In this document: positions 55,027 through 63,981 of the stretch, piece by piece
Layout of the letters: every line of letters starts with the position of its first letter
How positions within the stretch are numbered: the stretch's first letter is position 1
Assembly (NCBI GenBank): GCA_958453305.1
Contig: CAUDXH010000007.1
Coordinates: 25,195-89,194 of the forward strand
DNA: 64,000 nt
Direction of reading: 5' to 3'
Source of the DNA: an uncultured Bacteroides sp.
GTDB taxonomy: Bacteria; Bacteroidota; Bacteroidia; Bacteroidales; Bacteroidaceae
Made by a program: the position numbers and the translations under genes
The notes under the pieces: model-generated
Told to the model about the DNA's origin: nothing
Seen by the model: only the letters and a program-made list of their open reading frames with translations
Database searches by the model: none

Positions 55027-55060
55027 AAAAAAGAGATGCCTTAATAAGACATCTCTTTTA
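55027..55060. terminator. Terminator after rpsP
   Basis: The stem AAAAGAGATG / CATCTCTTTT has T runs on the minus strand, 25 nt past the rpsP stop. Confidence 0.85.
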
Positions 55061-55084
55061 ATTTCTTCAAGAAGTAATCAAGAA

Positions 55085-55633
55085 TTATGCTTCAGCCGGA
55101 GCTTCAGTTGCTTCTTCAGCCGGAGCTTCTTCAGCGTTAGCAGCAGCTTCAGCTTCTGCTTTTGCAGCAGCTTCAGCAGCTTTCTTTTCTGCTACTTTCT
55201 TAGCGATTTCTTCGTTTACTTTCTTTTCAGCTTCCAAACGTGCTTTTTCTGCAGCTTTCTTAGCGTCTTCTTCTTTAGCTTTCAATGCAGCCAGACCAGC
55301 TTGTTTGTTTTCTTTCCAAGCGTTGAAGCGAGCTTCTGCAGTAGCCTCGTCGAATGCACCTTTAGCAACACCGCCCATCAAGTGTTTTTTCATGTAAACA
55401 CCTTCGCGAGACAAAATGTTACGTACTGTGTCAGTAGGCTGTGCTCCTACCATTACCCAATGGTAAGCACGATCAAAATTCAAATCTACTGTGGCAGGAT
55501 TGGTGTTAGGGTTATAAGTACCAATTTTTTCAGTAAATCTACCATCACGTGGTGCTCTTGCGTCTGCAATAACGATAGCGTAGAACGCATATCCTTTGCG
55601 TCCGTGTCTTTGCAATCTGATTTTAGTTGCCAT
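55085..55633 (-). CDS. rpsP: 30S ribosomal protein S16 with long Ala/Glu/Lys-rich C-terminal tail
   Basis: The first about 80 residues are ordinary S16 ([34 protein letters not shown]). After that come about 100 residues of A/E/K-rich sequence predicted as one long helix ([20 protein letters not shown]) and an acidic A/E/P end. Total 182 aa versus about 80-90 in E. coli. Tails of this kind occur in Bacteroidetes S16. It is transcribed alone from the promoter at 55726-55696. Confidence 0.97.
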   Translation of the reverse strand: MATKIRLQRHGRKGYAFYAIVIADARAPRDGRFTEKIGTYNPNTNPATVDLNFDRAYHWVMVGAQPTDTVRNILSREGVYMKKHLMGGVAKGAFDEATAEARFNAWKENKQAGLAALKAKEEDAKKAAEKARLEAEKKVNEEIAKKVAEKKAAEAAAKAEAEAAANAEEAPAEEATEAPAEA

Positions 55634-55695
55634 TTCTTAGTTGTTTTTTTATAATTAATGATTTGAATTATGCTAATAACCCGTATTAGCGGCTG

Positions 55696-55726
55696 CAAAG
55701 GTATAATTTTTATTTTGAATGACAAA
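55696..55726 (-). promoter_or_regulatory. rpsP promoter
   Basis: On the minus strand, TTTG (55726-55723), a 19-nt spacer and TACCTTTG (55703-55696): an exact consensus layout. Confidence 0.8.
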
Positions 55727-55736
55727 GCCTTGTGGC

Positions 55737-56543
55737 TTATTTATTTAGTTCGCGCAGCCATTTCTCTAATTCGCCGGTCCATTGACGCTTGTAGATGAAG
55801 CGGTCTTGGTATCCCCAGCCATGGTTGCCTGTGGGATAAATATGCATGGTGGCAGATACTTGCTTATTGGTTAGAGCCGTGTAATAGTCAATACTGTTTC
55901 TAACCGGAACTACCGTATCGTCTGAACTGTGCATGATAAATGCCGGAGGAGTTTGTGCGGTAACTTGTTTTTCGTTTGAGTAAAGAGTTTCCAGTTCCTT
56001 GCTTGCCGGTTTTCCCAGCAAATTGTCGTGTGACCCCATGTGGGTATACGTAGGATCCATGGTGATAACCGGATAGAATAAAATCTGAAAGTCGGGGCGT
56101 GTATCATGGGTAAAATGAGTGGCTGCGGTACTTGCCAGATGACCTCCGGCTGACGATCCCATTATACCTACTTTTTTGATGTTCCATTGTGCTGCATTCT
56201 TGTGCATAATGCGGATTGCTTCCTGTACGTCGCTTAGAGGAACATCATGATGTCCGTGGGGCATTCGGTATTTTAATACAGCATAGGTAATGCCTTGTGC
56301 ATTAAACCAGTCTGCCATATCAAGTCCTTCATGATTCATGGCAAGCATGGCATAAGCTCCACCCGGGCAGGCAACGATGGAAAGCCCGTTTGCTTCTTTG
56401 GCAGGGAATACATAAAGAATGGCTTCTTCGTTTGTTCCATTTTGGTTAGGAGCTCCGTTTTCCCATAATTTTATTTCGATAGGATTCTGTGCAGATAATA
56501 GGGTAGCCAAGAATAGAAATCCTGTAAGTAAGAATGTTTTCAT
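55737..56543 (-). CDS. Secreted alpha/beta hydrolase (carbohydrate esterase-like)
   Basis: The 268-aa product has a signal peptide ending TLLSAQ. The alpha/beta-hydrolase fold has oxyanion-region CPGGAYAML and nucleophile elbow GSSAGGH (Ser near residue 130). The acid is in HSSDDTVVPVRNS and the His in GNHGWGYQDRF. The pattern matches the Bacteroides acetyl-xylan-esterase/BD-FAE type family. It may remove acetyl groups from glycans, but the substrate is not shown. It is monocistronic by spacing. Confidence 0.85.
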   Translation of the reverse strand: MKTFLLTGFLFLATLLSAQNPIEIKLWENGAPNQNGTNEEAILYVFPAKEANGLSIVACPGGAYAMLAMNHEGLDMADWFNAQGITYAVLKYRMPHGHHDVPLSDVQEAIRIMHKNAAQWNIKKVGIMGSSAGGHLASTAATHFTHDTRPDFQILFYPVITMDPTYTHMGSHDNLLGKPASKELETLYSNEKQVTAQTPPAFIMHSSDDTVVPVRNSIDYYTALTNKQVSATMHIYPTGNHGWGYQDRFIYKRQWTGELEKWLRELNK

Positions 56544-56637
56544 AGAAGATGTTTTAAAGGTTCGTTTTTTTAAGTATAAGTCTGTAAGTTCTCATTCATC
56601 TGATGAGAGGTGAAGAGAACTTACAGATTTAAAAAAT

Positions 56638-58626
56638 CTATTTTTTCAGTTTTAAGCTTGCTTTTACAAGGAATAGTATAAGTAAAATATATGCAACTAA
56701 AGATACGATTTCACTCATCGGATTGTTTAGCCAAGCTTCATTGATGAAGTTGATATTACAATAGCGCATAATGGCACTTACAACTCCCATCAATGCTCCA
56801 CCGGCGATGAATCCTGAAGCGAGCAACGTACCTTGCTCATTGCGCGCGTTGTTAACTGCCTCATCTTTGCTGCGGGTAGTTACATACCAATTTACTGCGC
56901 CTCCTACAAGTAGCGGCAGGTTTAACTCTAAAGGAATGAACATTCCTAAGGCAAAAGCCAGTGCGGGAACTTTAAAGAAAGTAAGAATCAAAGCCAATAA
57001 AGCACCGGCACTATAGAGTAACCAAGGAGCACCTACTCCATTCATTAACGGGTCGATAACCGCAGCCATGGCATTAGCCTGTGGAGCAGCAAGCTGACCA
57101 CTGGTAAATCCGTATGAATCATTCAGAACCATGATGACTCCACCTACGGTTGCTGCAGAAACCAGTGTTCCTAAAAATTTCCATGTTTCCTGTCTGCGGG
57201 GGGTACTTCCTAACCAGTAACCAATCTTCAGGTCAGTAATAAAACCTCCAGCCATTGATAAGGCTGTGCAGACTACACCTCCCATCACCAGAGCTGCTAC
57301 CATGCCGGTTGCTCCGTTTAATCCTACAGCTACCATGATGACAGATGCAAGAATCAGGGTCATCAGGGTCATTCCTGATACCGGGTTCGTTCCGACAATA
57401 GCAATGGCATTGGCTGCTACGGTGGTAAAAAGGAAAGAAATACCTGCCACTAACAGAATGGCAACTGCCGTGTGAAGAATATTTCCCTGCATTACATCGA
57501 AGTAGAAGAACAGCAAGATGAGAAGCAAGGTAAAGATGGAGCCGAACGCAATGATTTTCATTGGAATATCTTTCTGTGTACGTTCTACGTTGTCTTCTAC
57601 CTTTTTACCTCCCATTTCTTTGGAAGCCAGACTTACTGCGCTTTTTATGATGCCCCATGAGCGTACGATACCGATGATACCTGCCATGGCGATGCCTCCG
57701 ATACCAATGCTCTTGGCGTATTCTTTGAAAATCATTTCGGGAGACATGTCTTTTACGGCTGTAGTGATTTCCGGATTCCAGGCATTCAATACTTGATCTC
57801 CCCAGATGAGTGAAAAGCCGGGAACAATAATCAACCATACGGCTAAAGAACCCGCACAGATGATGGCGGCATACTTCAATCCGATGATGTATCCTAAGCC
57901 AAGAACTGCGGCTCCCGTATTGATTTTAAATACGAGCTTGAACTTATCGGCAACCATTTCTCCCCATCCGCATACCCGGCTGGTGAAGTTCTCATTCCAC
58001 CAACCGAAAGAGCCTACAATGAAGTCGTATAATCCGCCGATGGCACCGGCTATCAATAACGGTTTAGCCTGGTCACCTCCTTTTTCGCCTGAAACAAGTA
58101 CCTGGGTACTTGCTGTGGCTTCAGGGAAAGGGTATTCTCCGTGTTTGTCTTTTACGAAATATTTTCGGAACGGAATCAAGAACAGAATGCCTAAAACTCC
58201 CCCGAGCAGCGAGCTGATAAACATTTGCATGAAGTTGACCGTCATTTCAGGATACTTTTCCTGAAGGATATAAAGGGCCGGCAAGGTAAAAATGGCTCCG
58301 GCAACAATTACTCCCGAACAGGCACCTATGGACTGGATCATGACATTTTCTCCTAAAGAGTTTTTGCGCTTAGTGGCACTTGAAACGCCGACAGCGATAA
58401 TAGCAATAGGGATGGCAGCTTCGAAGACCTGTCCGACTTTGAGACCGAGATAGGCTGCAGCAGCCGAGAAAATAACAGCCATTATGATCCCCCAAGAAAC
58501 CGACCAGAGATTTACTTCGGGGTAGTTTTTTTGAGGTGACATGAGGGGATTATACTTTTCTCCTTTTTTTAGCGGTCGGAATGCGTTTTCCGGCAATCCT
58601 ACCTGTTTTTCCATTTCTTCTTTCAT
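56638..58626 (-). CDS. OPT-family oligopeptide transporter
   Basis: The 662-aa inner-membrane protein has about 16 helices, matching prokaryotic OPT proteins. Landmarks are GIIMAVIFSAAAAYLGLKVG near the N-terminus, FRKYFVKDKHGEYPFPEATA and STQVLVSGEKGGDQAKPLLI. Others are the VLGLGYIIGLKYAAIICAGS helix and TTVAANAIAIVGTNPVSGMT. It probably imports peptides or peptide-chelated metals with the proton gradient. It is followed upstream by the zinc-protease-like gene (35 nt gap), which is probably co-transcribed. Confidence 0.93.
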   Translation of the reverse strand: MKEEMEKQVGLPENAFRPLKKGEKYNPLMSPQKNYPEVNLWSVSWGIIMAVIFSAAAAYLGLKVGQVFEAAIPIAIIAVGVSSATKRKNSLGENVMIQSIGACSGVIVAGAIFTLPALYILQEKYPEMTVNFMQMFISSLLGGVLGILFLIPFRKYFVKDKHGEYPFPEATASTQVLVSGEKGGDQAKPLLIAGAIGGLYDFIVGSFGWWNENFTSRVCGWGEMVADKFKLVFKINTGAAVLGLGYIIGLKYAAIICAGSLAVWLIIVPGFSLIWGDQVLNAWNPEITTAVKDMSPEMIFKEYAKSIGIGGIAMAGIIGIVRSWGIIKSAVSLASKEMGGKKVEDNVERTQKDIPMKIIAFGSIFTLLLILLFFYFDVMQGNILHTAVAILLVAGISFLFTTVAANAIAIVGTNPVSGMTLMTLILASVIMVAVGLNGATGMVAALVMGGVVCTALSMAGGFITDLKIGYWLGSTPRRQETWKFLGTLVSAATVGGVIMVLNDSYGFTSGQLAAPQANAMAAVIDPLMNGVGAPWLLYSAGALLALILTFFKVPALAFALGMFIPLELNLPLLVGGAVNWYVTTRSKDEAVNNARNEQGTLLASGFIAGGALMGVVSAIMRYCNINFINEAWLNNPMSEIVSLVAYILLILFLVKASLKLKK

Positions 58627-58660
58627 GTTTTTCGGTATGATTATCAGATACTACTATGTG

Positions 58661-59638
58661 TTAATAATTTGTTTTTAATACTTGTTTCAGACGTTCTATG
58701 ACTTCAGGGCTTTTAACTTCTTTTTTCCCGGTAAGGATGAAAGAAAAATGATCAGCTAAAATTTCTTCCGGATTGATGATGTAATTTGTGTTTTCGCCTA
58801 CCTGACTCAGGAAGTCTTCTGCATCGGTGAGGTTATAAATCAGGGTTTCTCCGTTATGCTGGATAGGGATGAACTGTTCGTTCAGAGGGATAAGCCCCAC
58901 TTTGGCATACTCAAAGAATGAGCCGGTTCCATCGTAAGCTTTCGGTGTATAAAGCAGCATGGTGCAGTTTTTCTTTTCCCCTTGAATGGTGAATACGCCA
59001 TAGCTGTCATGGCTGCTGATGTCGGGATTGGAAATACGTTTTTCAATGATGTCGGCCGGGAAAAGAATTTCGCGGTTAAGTACATGAAAACCAATGGTGC
59101 TGTAAGCTGCAGCTTTAAACTTTTTATTATTGCGTGTAAGAATGTGGAAGATTTCATGAGAGAGAACACGGTTTAACGTTTCGTCGGAGGCTTCATTCAA
59201 GATTTTTTCGCCTAAAGCAATCCAGTTTTTACGTGTATATCCACCCGCTCCGCCTTCTTCCTTCATGGTAGTTTTTACCAGAACAACCTCATTGGGAAAC
59301 GGCAGATTTAGTTTTTGTTTTTTTATTTGGGCATTGATTGCTTTCATTGCCCGGTTTATTCTTTCCTTTTCTTTGTCGCTCCAGTTTCGGGTTTCATTCA
59401 TCGCTAAAGTGAGCAGCTGCGACTTTTTCCCTTCTGTGGTCTGCAAACGCGAGTTTATATCAAACTGATTCCAGTTTCGGGTATAATCATCAATATCAGT
59501 AATGAGCATTTGAGCTTCTGCCCGGGTAGCAAAGCGGAAAGAAGGGGTAGAGTTGCTTTGTGCACAGACTGAAGAAGCAGCTGAGAGGAGCAAGGAAATT
59601 CCCCATGCTATGAAAAGGATACGAGGTATTTTCATCAT
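58661..59638 (-). CDS. Secreted zincin-type metallopeptidase-like protein, function unknown
   Basis: The 325-aa product from ATG 59638 (the frame itself opens at a TTG two codons earlier) has a signal peptide ending ASSVCAQ. It contains LSHEIFHIL (residues about 161-169), an HExxH zinc site, and a downstream EEILADHFSF whose Glu or Asp could be the third ligand. I do not recognise a named family. It lies immediately upstream of the OPT transporter, so a link between extracellular peptide cleavage and peptide import is attractive but unproven. Confidence 0.7.
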   Translation of the reverse strand: MMKIPRILFIAWGISLLLSAASSVCAQSNSTPSFRFATRAEAQMLITDIDDYTRNWNQFDINSRLQTTEGKKSQLLTLAMNETRNWSDKEKERINRAMKAINAQIKKQKLNLPFPNEVVLVKTTMKEEGGAGGYTRKNWIALGEKILNEASDETLNRVLSHEIFHILTRNNKKFKAAAYSTIGFHVLNREILFPADIIEKRISNPDISSHDSYGVFTIQGEKKNCTMLLYTPKAYDGTGSFFEYAKVGLIPLNEQFIPIQHNGETLIYNLTDAEDFLSQVGENTNYIINPEEILADHFSFILTGKKEVKSPEVIERLKQVLKTNY

Positions 59639-59765
59639 AATCAAAGTTTATTGGTATACATAATTTATTCAAGGCAGTAAATATAGAAGAATATTTTCGT
59701 TCCTTCTAATCTTGAAAAGATTTTTTTGATATTCACCTTTTTTTGAAGGGACTGGCAGAGCGTAT

Positions 59766-60419
59766 TTATTCAGAGAGAAACTGTAGAATATCTGCTGCCC
59801 GGTCGGCAATAAAGTCGGGCTGATAAGATTCCAGTTCGGTGCGCGGCCGGAATCCCCAACTGACCCCGATAGTGGTTACACCTGCATTTTTCCCTGTCTG
59901 CATATCTACACATGAGTCGCCTACATAAACCGTCTCCGAGGCATTTACACCGGCTTTTTCCATAATTTCAAACACAACTTGCGGATGAGGCTTGGAAGGC
60001 ACTCCCTCTCTTTGTCCGAGTACTTCTATAAAGTCAATATCAGGGAAAAACTGATGAACTAGCTTGCGTGTGGCTTCTTGGTATTTATTCGATGCAACTG
60101 CTATTTTCATTCCTTTTTCTTGAAGTGTATTCAGTAAGGCTGGAATGCCGGGGTAGGGACGGCTTAAATCGGCATTATGCAAGTTATAAAAAGGGATGAA
60201 CTCCGACCGTATTTTCTGGATATTTTCTTCCGAGCGGGCACCTTCGGGTAAGGCCCGTTCGAATAACTTGTTTATGCCGTTTCCTACAAAAAAGCGGTAA
60301 GCATCTGTTTCGTGGATAGGATAGCCAAATAAGGATAAGGCTTGATTCGTTGCAGTGGCAAGATCGGCAATGGTATCCAGCAAGGTTCCGTCTAAATCGA
60401 ATATAATGATTTTTTTCAT
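59766..60419 (-). CDS. gph: Phosphoglycolate phosphatase (HAD family)
   Basis: The 217-aa HAD hydrolase has motif I FDLDGTLLDT (residues 6-15), motif II in VASNKYQEA, motif III Lys in the KPHPQVVFEI stretch and motif IV VYVGDSCVDMQTGKNAGV. It would dephosphorylate 2-phosphoglycolate or a similar small phosphate ester. It is 16 nt downstream of folB. Confidence 0.9.
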   Translation of the reverse strand: MKKIIIFDLDGTLLDTIADLATATNQALSLFGYPIHETDAYRFFVGNGINKLFERALPEGARSEENIQKIRSEFIPFYNLHNADLSRPYPGIPALLNTLQEKGMKIAVASNKYQEATRKLVHQFFPDIDFIEVLGQREGVPSKPHPQVVFEIMEKAGVNASETVYVGDSCVDMQTGKNAGVTTIGVSWGFRPRTELESYQPDFIADRAADILQFLSE

Positions 60420-60435
60420 AAGAGAATCAGAGAGA

Positions 60436-60804
60436 TTAGGGATAATAAGTGGCCTCTACTCCGACCTGTTCACATTGAGCCCCCATCGGAGGGTTTTGCT
60501 TATACAGGCAGATGGTTATTTCTGTCAGGCCGGCGAAGTTTTTGAACAGCTGGCGGGCAATCCGGCAGGCAGCATGCTCTAAGAGGAGTGAGGGAATTTG
60601 CATTTCGGCTTTTACCACTTCAAAAACGTGAGCGTAATTGATGGTCCCTTCTAACCGGTCGTTTTCAGCTGCTTGTGTGAAGTCGGTTTTCAAGCGTAAA
60701 TCAATGGTATATTCTGCTCCTACTTTGTTTTCTTGAGGCAATACTCCGTGGAAAGCATACAGATTCAGCCCCTTCAGATGGATATACATGGAGTTGGAAG
60801 TCAT
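60436..60804 (-). CDS. folB: Dihydroneopterin aldolase
   Basis: The 122-aa enzyme of folate synthesis converts 7,8-dihydroneopterin to hydroxymethyl-dihydropterin and glycolaldehyde. It is recognised by LNLYAFHGVLPQENKVGAEY near the start (Tyr and Glu of the pterin pocket), SLLLEHAACRIARQLF and the C-terminal ITICLYKQNPPMGAQCEQVG. It is usually an octamer. It precedes gph in the same orientation. Confidence 0.94.
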   Translation of the reverse strand: MTSNSMYIHLKGLNLYAFHGVLPQENKVGAEYTIDLRLKTDFTQAAENDRLEGTINYAHVFEVVKAEMQIPSLLLEHAACRIARQLFKNFAGLTEITICLYKQNPPMGAQCEQVGVEATYYP

Positions 60805-60887
60805 GGCAGTAACGGTTTAAAGTGAGAGAAAGGTATGCCTGACTCATTTTGTAGACATACCTTTCTTTTTATAAAAATTCGGTTTAT

Positions 60888-63428
60888 TTATCCGCAGCGG
60901 GAAGAACCGCAGGTCTTACAGATAAGACAACCTTCTTGATAAACTAAAGTTTCATGACCGCAATTCGGACATTTAACTCCTTTGGCTTCCGTACCGTCTT
61001 GTACATATTTCTTTAAAGCACGAACCACGCCATTTTTCCATGTGTTGATATTTTCACTGTCAAGCTGAAGTGAGTCAACCAACTTGATTACCTGCTCAAT
61101 AGGCATACGCCAGCGCAATACGCCTGAAATCAGTTTTGCATAGTTCCAGTATTCTTTATTGAACTTTTCAGAAAGCCCTTCAATGGTCATTTTATAACCA
61201 CGTTTGTTTTCAAACTGGAAGTCATAACGTTTCACGCCGTCTTCATCGTAGTTTTTGATAATGCGTCCGCAGGTTACTGACTTAGGCAACAGGATGCCCT
61301 CTTCATCGTCTTGCAGACCTGTGAAGATTTCGTAGGGATGTCCGTCGAGTATACCCACAAACGCAACCCATTTCTCTTTGTTGTTTTGGAAGCGAACAAC
61401 ATCTGCCTCCAATACTTTCGGGCGCACTTCCACTACTTGAGGCGGTTTGCAGTGGCATTCTTCTTCTTTTTTCTTTTCTTTTTTGGTAGAAATCAATACT
61501 CCGGCACGTGAACCGTCACGATAGACTGTACATCCTTTGCACCCAGAGCGCCATGCTTCTACATAAAGGCGGTTTACGAGGTCTTCATCCACATTGTTGG
61601 GAAGGTTGATGGTAACACTGATAGAGTGGTCTACCCATTTCTGGATGCGTCCCTGCATCTTTACCTTCATCAGCCAGTCCACATCATTGGATGTTGCTTT
61701 ATAATAAGGTGACTTCGCTACCAGTTCATCAATTTCTTCTTGGCTATATCGTTTATCCGGATCATATCCGTTTGCTTTCATCCAAGTAAGGAACTTATGG
61801 TGGAATACCACATATTCTTCAAAAGCATCTCCTGTTTCATCTACAAAGTCAACGTGTACGTTGGCATCGTTGGGGTTTACCTTGCGGCGGCGTTTGTAAA
61901 CCGGCATGAAGACCGGTTCAATTCCTGATGTAGTTTGAGTCATCAAACTGGTTGTTCCGGTAGGAGCAATGGTCAGACAGGCAATGTTGCGTCGTCCGTA
62001 TTGTTTCATTTCTTCATATAGAGCAGGGTCTGCCTCTTTGATGCGGTTGATGAACGGATTGTTCTTTTCACGTTCAGCATCGTAGATTTCAAAGGCTCCG
62101 CGTTCTTTTGCCATATTGACAGAAGAACGGTAAGCTTCCAAAGCTATTGTTTTATGAACTTTTTCAGAAAAGTCGGTTGCCTCTTCTGTTCCATAGCGTA
62201 ATCCCATGGCAGCTAACATGTCGCCCTCGGCAGTAATACCCACACCGGTGCGGCGTCCGAGACCAGATTTCTGGTAGATTTTTTCCCACAGATGACGTTC
62301 GCTTCCTTTTACTTCTTCGCTTTCCGGGTCGGATTGTATTTTTTCCATAATCCGTTCTATCTTTTCCAGCTCAAGGTCGATGATATCGTCCATGATACGC
62401 TGAGCCAGAGCAACATGTTTTTTGAACAAGTCGAAATCGAAGTATGCTTCCGGAGTAAACGGGTTGATTACGTAAGAATACAGATTGATGGCCAGCAGTC
62501 GGCAAGAATCGTACGGGCACAAGGGGATTTCCCCGCACGGATTGGTAGATACGGTGCGGAAGCCTAAGTCTGCATAGCAGTCGGGAACCGATTCACGTAT
62601 AATAGTGTCCCAAAACAAAACACCCGGCTCAGCCGATTTCCATGCATTGTGTACAATCTTTTTCCACAAGGCAGCGGCATTGATTTCCTTTTGTGCTGTA
62701 GGATGTTCAGAGTTAATGGGAAAGCGCTGTGTATACATACGGTTTTCTACGGCAGCTTGCATGAACTCGTCGTCCAGTTTTACAGATACATTGGCTCCGG
62801 TAACTTTTCCTTCCGTCATCTTGGCATCGATAAACGATTCGGAATCGGGATGCTGGATTGATACGCTCAGCATGAGAGCTCCCCGGCGTCCGTCCTGTGC
62901 CACTTCGCGGGTAGAGTTTGAATAGCGTTCCATGAAAGGAACCAGTCCGGTAGAAGTCAGCGCAGAGTTTTTTACGGGCGAACCCTTAGGGCGGATGTGT
63001 GACAGGTCATGTCCTACACCTCCACGGCGCTTCATTAATTGAACCTGTTCTTCATCAATACGGATAATAGCTCCGTATGAATCGGCATCTCCATCTAGTC
63101 CAATGACAAAGCAGTTTGACAGAGAGGCTACCTGGAAGTCATTGCCGATACCGGTCATCGGACTTCCCTGAGGCACGATATAGGTGAAGTGGTCGAATAA
63201 ATCGAACAGTTCCTGTGGGCTTAACCCGTTCGGATATTTGGCTTCGATACGTGCCACCTCATTGGCAAGTCGCCAATGCATGTCTTCTGGGGATTTTTCA
63301 TAAATATTTCCAAAAGAATCTTTCACTGCATACTTATTTACCCAAACGCGGGCTGCAAGTTCATCTCCTTTGAAATATTGCAATGAAGCTTCAAAAGCTT
63401 CATCGTAGCTATACGTTTTTTTTTCCAC
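60888..63428 (-). CDS. nrdJ: Vitamin B12-dependent (class II) ribonucleotide reductase
   Basis: The 846-aa adenosylcobalamin-dependent RNR makes deoxyribonucleotides without oxygen. Landmarks: SLSNCFVIG (first active-site Cys region), RRGGVGHDLSHIRPKGSPV, NPCGEIPLCPYDSCRLLAIN (thiyl-radical Cys and Glu loop) and TIAPTGTTSLM. The C-terminal region has SGCKGCTVYRDGSR and a final zinc-ribbon-like CPNCGHETLVYQEGC, ICKTCGSSRCG that carries shuttle cysteines. It is transcribed alone from a consensus promoter (63541-63511). It fits the anaerobic, B12-using physiology shown by mutAB. Confidence 0.95.
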   Translation of the reverse strand: MEKKTYSYDEAFEASLQYFKGDELAARVWVNKYAVKDSFGNIYEKSPEDMHWRLANEVARIEAKYPNGLSPQELFDLFDHFTYIVPQGSPMTGIGNDFQVASLSNCFVIGLDGDADSYGAIIRIDEEQVQLMKRRGGVGHDLSHIRPKGSPVKNSALTSTGLVPFMERYSNSTREVAQDGRRGALMLSVSIQHPDSESFIDAKMTEGKVTGANVSVKLDDEFMQAAVENRMYTQRFPINSEHPTAQKEINAAALWKKIVHNAWKSAEPGVLFWDTIIRESVPDCYADLGFRTVSTNPCGEIPLCPYDSCRLLAINLYSYVINPFTPEAYFDFDLFKKHVALAQRIMDDIIDLELEKIERIMEKIQSDPESEEVKGSERHLWEKIYQKSGLGRRTGVGITAEGDMLAAMGLRYGTEEATDFSEKVHKTIALEAYRSSVNMAKERGAFEIYDAEREKNNPFINRIKEADPALYEEMKQYGRRNIACLTIAPTGTTSLMTQTTSGIEPVFMPVYKRRRKVNPNDANVHVDFVDETGDAFEEYVVFHHKFLTWMKANGYDPDKRYSQEEIDELVAKSPYYKATSNDVDWLMKVKMQGRIQKWVDHSISVTINLPNNVDEDLVNRLYVEAWRSGCKGCTVYRDGSRAGVLISTKKEKKKEEECHCKPPQVVEVRPKVLEADVVRFQNNKEKWVAFVGILDGHPYEIFTGLQDDEEGILLPKSVTCGRIIKNYDEDGVKRYDFQFENKRGYKMTIEGLSEKFNKEYWNYAKLISGVLRWRMPIEQVIKLVDSLQLDSENINTWKNGVVRALKKYVQDGTEAKGVKCPNCGHETLVYQEGCLICKTCGSSRCG

Positions 63429-63510
63429 GATATTGATGGTATATAATAAGTTTGTTATTTTACAGGCTTGATTGTTGTAGAAGTTTCGCCTTTTTCAATA
63501 ACAAACGATG

Positions 63511-63541
63511 CAAAGGTAAACAGGGTTTTTAAATTGGCAAA
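63511..63541 (-). promoter_or_regulatory. nrdJ promoter
   Basis: On the minus strand, TTTG (63541-63538), exactly 19 nt, then TACCTTTG (63518-63511). The leader is about 80 nt, and no NrdR box or cobalamin riboswitch was recognised in it. Confidence 0.8.
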
Positions 63542-63636
63542 ATAAAAAAGAAAGAAGTTATTAACAGGTTTGATTGTTTTCTATTTCTGTTTATTAATAG
63601 TCTGATATTTAGGGTTTTGAAAATTCTTACAAGTTG

Positions 63637-63663
63637 ACAAGTTTTCCAAAAAGGAAAACTTGT
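63637..63663. terminator. Perfect hairpin in the nrdJ upstream region
   Basis: ACAAGTTTTCC (63637-63647), AAAAA loop, GGAAAACTTGT (63653-63663). T-rich sequence follows to the right. It may terminate a transcript or be an operator; nothing gene-like surrounds it in 63542-63883. Confidence 0.5.
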
Positions 63664-63883
63664 GTATTTCATTCTTTTTGTTATAGGGGTTTTATTCCGT
63701 CTGTTTTTCTCTTGTTTTCAGGGAGGCGGAGGGAAAGGGAAGCCGGAAAGGAGAAGGCTTTGCTGAGGGCTGAAGAAGTGCACAGGGAAGGTAACCGGCT
63801 TGTGCGGACTGGTGAGTGAGATGCCGGAAAATCTATATCGAAAATGAATGAAGGATGTCTTGCTGATATTCGTTTAAATTCCG

Positions 63884-63891
63884 TATCTTTG
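63884..63891 (+). promoter_or_regulatory. -7 box upstream of the leader-like ORF
   Basis: TATCTTTG lies 27 nt before the ATG of the 20-codon ORF, and a TTG occurs about 20 nt upstream of it. Confidence 0.5.
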
Positions 63892-63917
63892 TTATATAAA
63901 TATAGGAGGCTATATTT

Positions 63918-63981
63918 ATGCAAGTAATTTTTAATTGGTATAATTTATACAATAGTTCGTTAAAAATTCGCCAAGCCTAAG
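63918..63981 (+). CDS. 20-codon leader-like ORF with strong Shine-Dalgarno
   Basis: MQVIFNWYNLYNSSLKIRQA is preceded, 8 nt upstream of its ATG, by AGGAGG (63904-63909). Such a perfect ribosome-binding site is rare in Bacteroidales. Around the stop codon a short inverted repeat GCCAAGCC / GGCTCTGGC (63971-63997, one bulge) could form a hairpin. This could be a regulatory leader peptide for a gene beyond the window or a genuine small protein. No run of one amino acid is present to identify a regulating amino acid. Confidence 0.4.
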
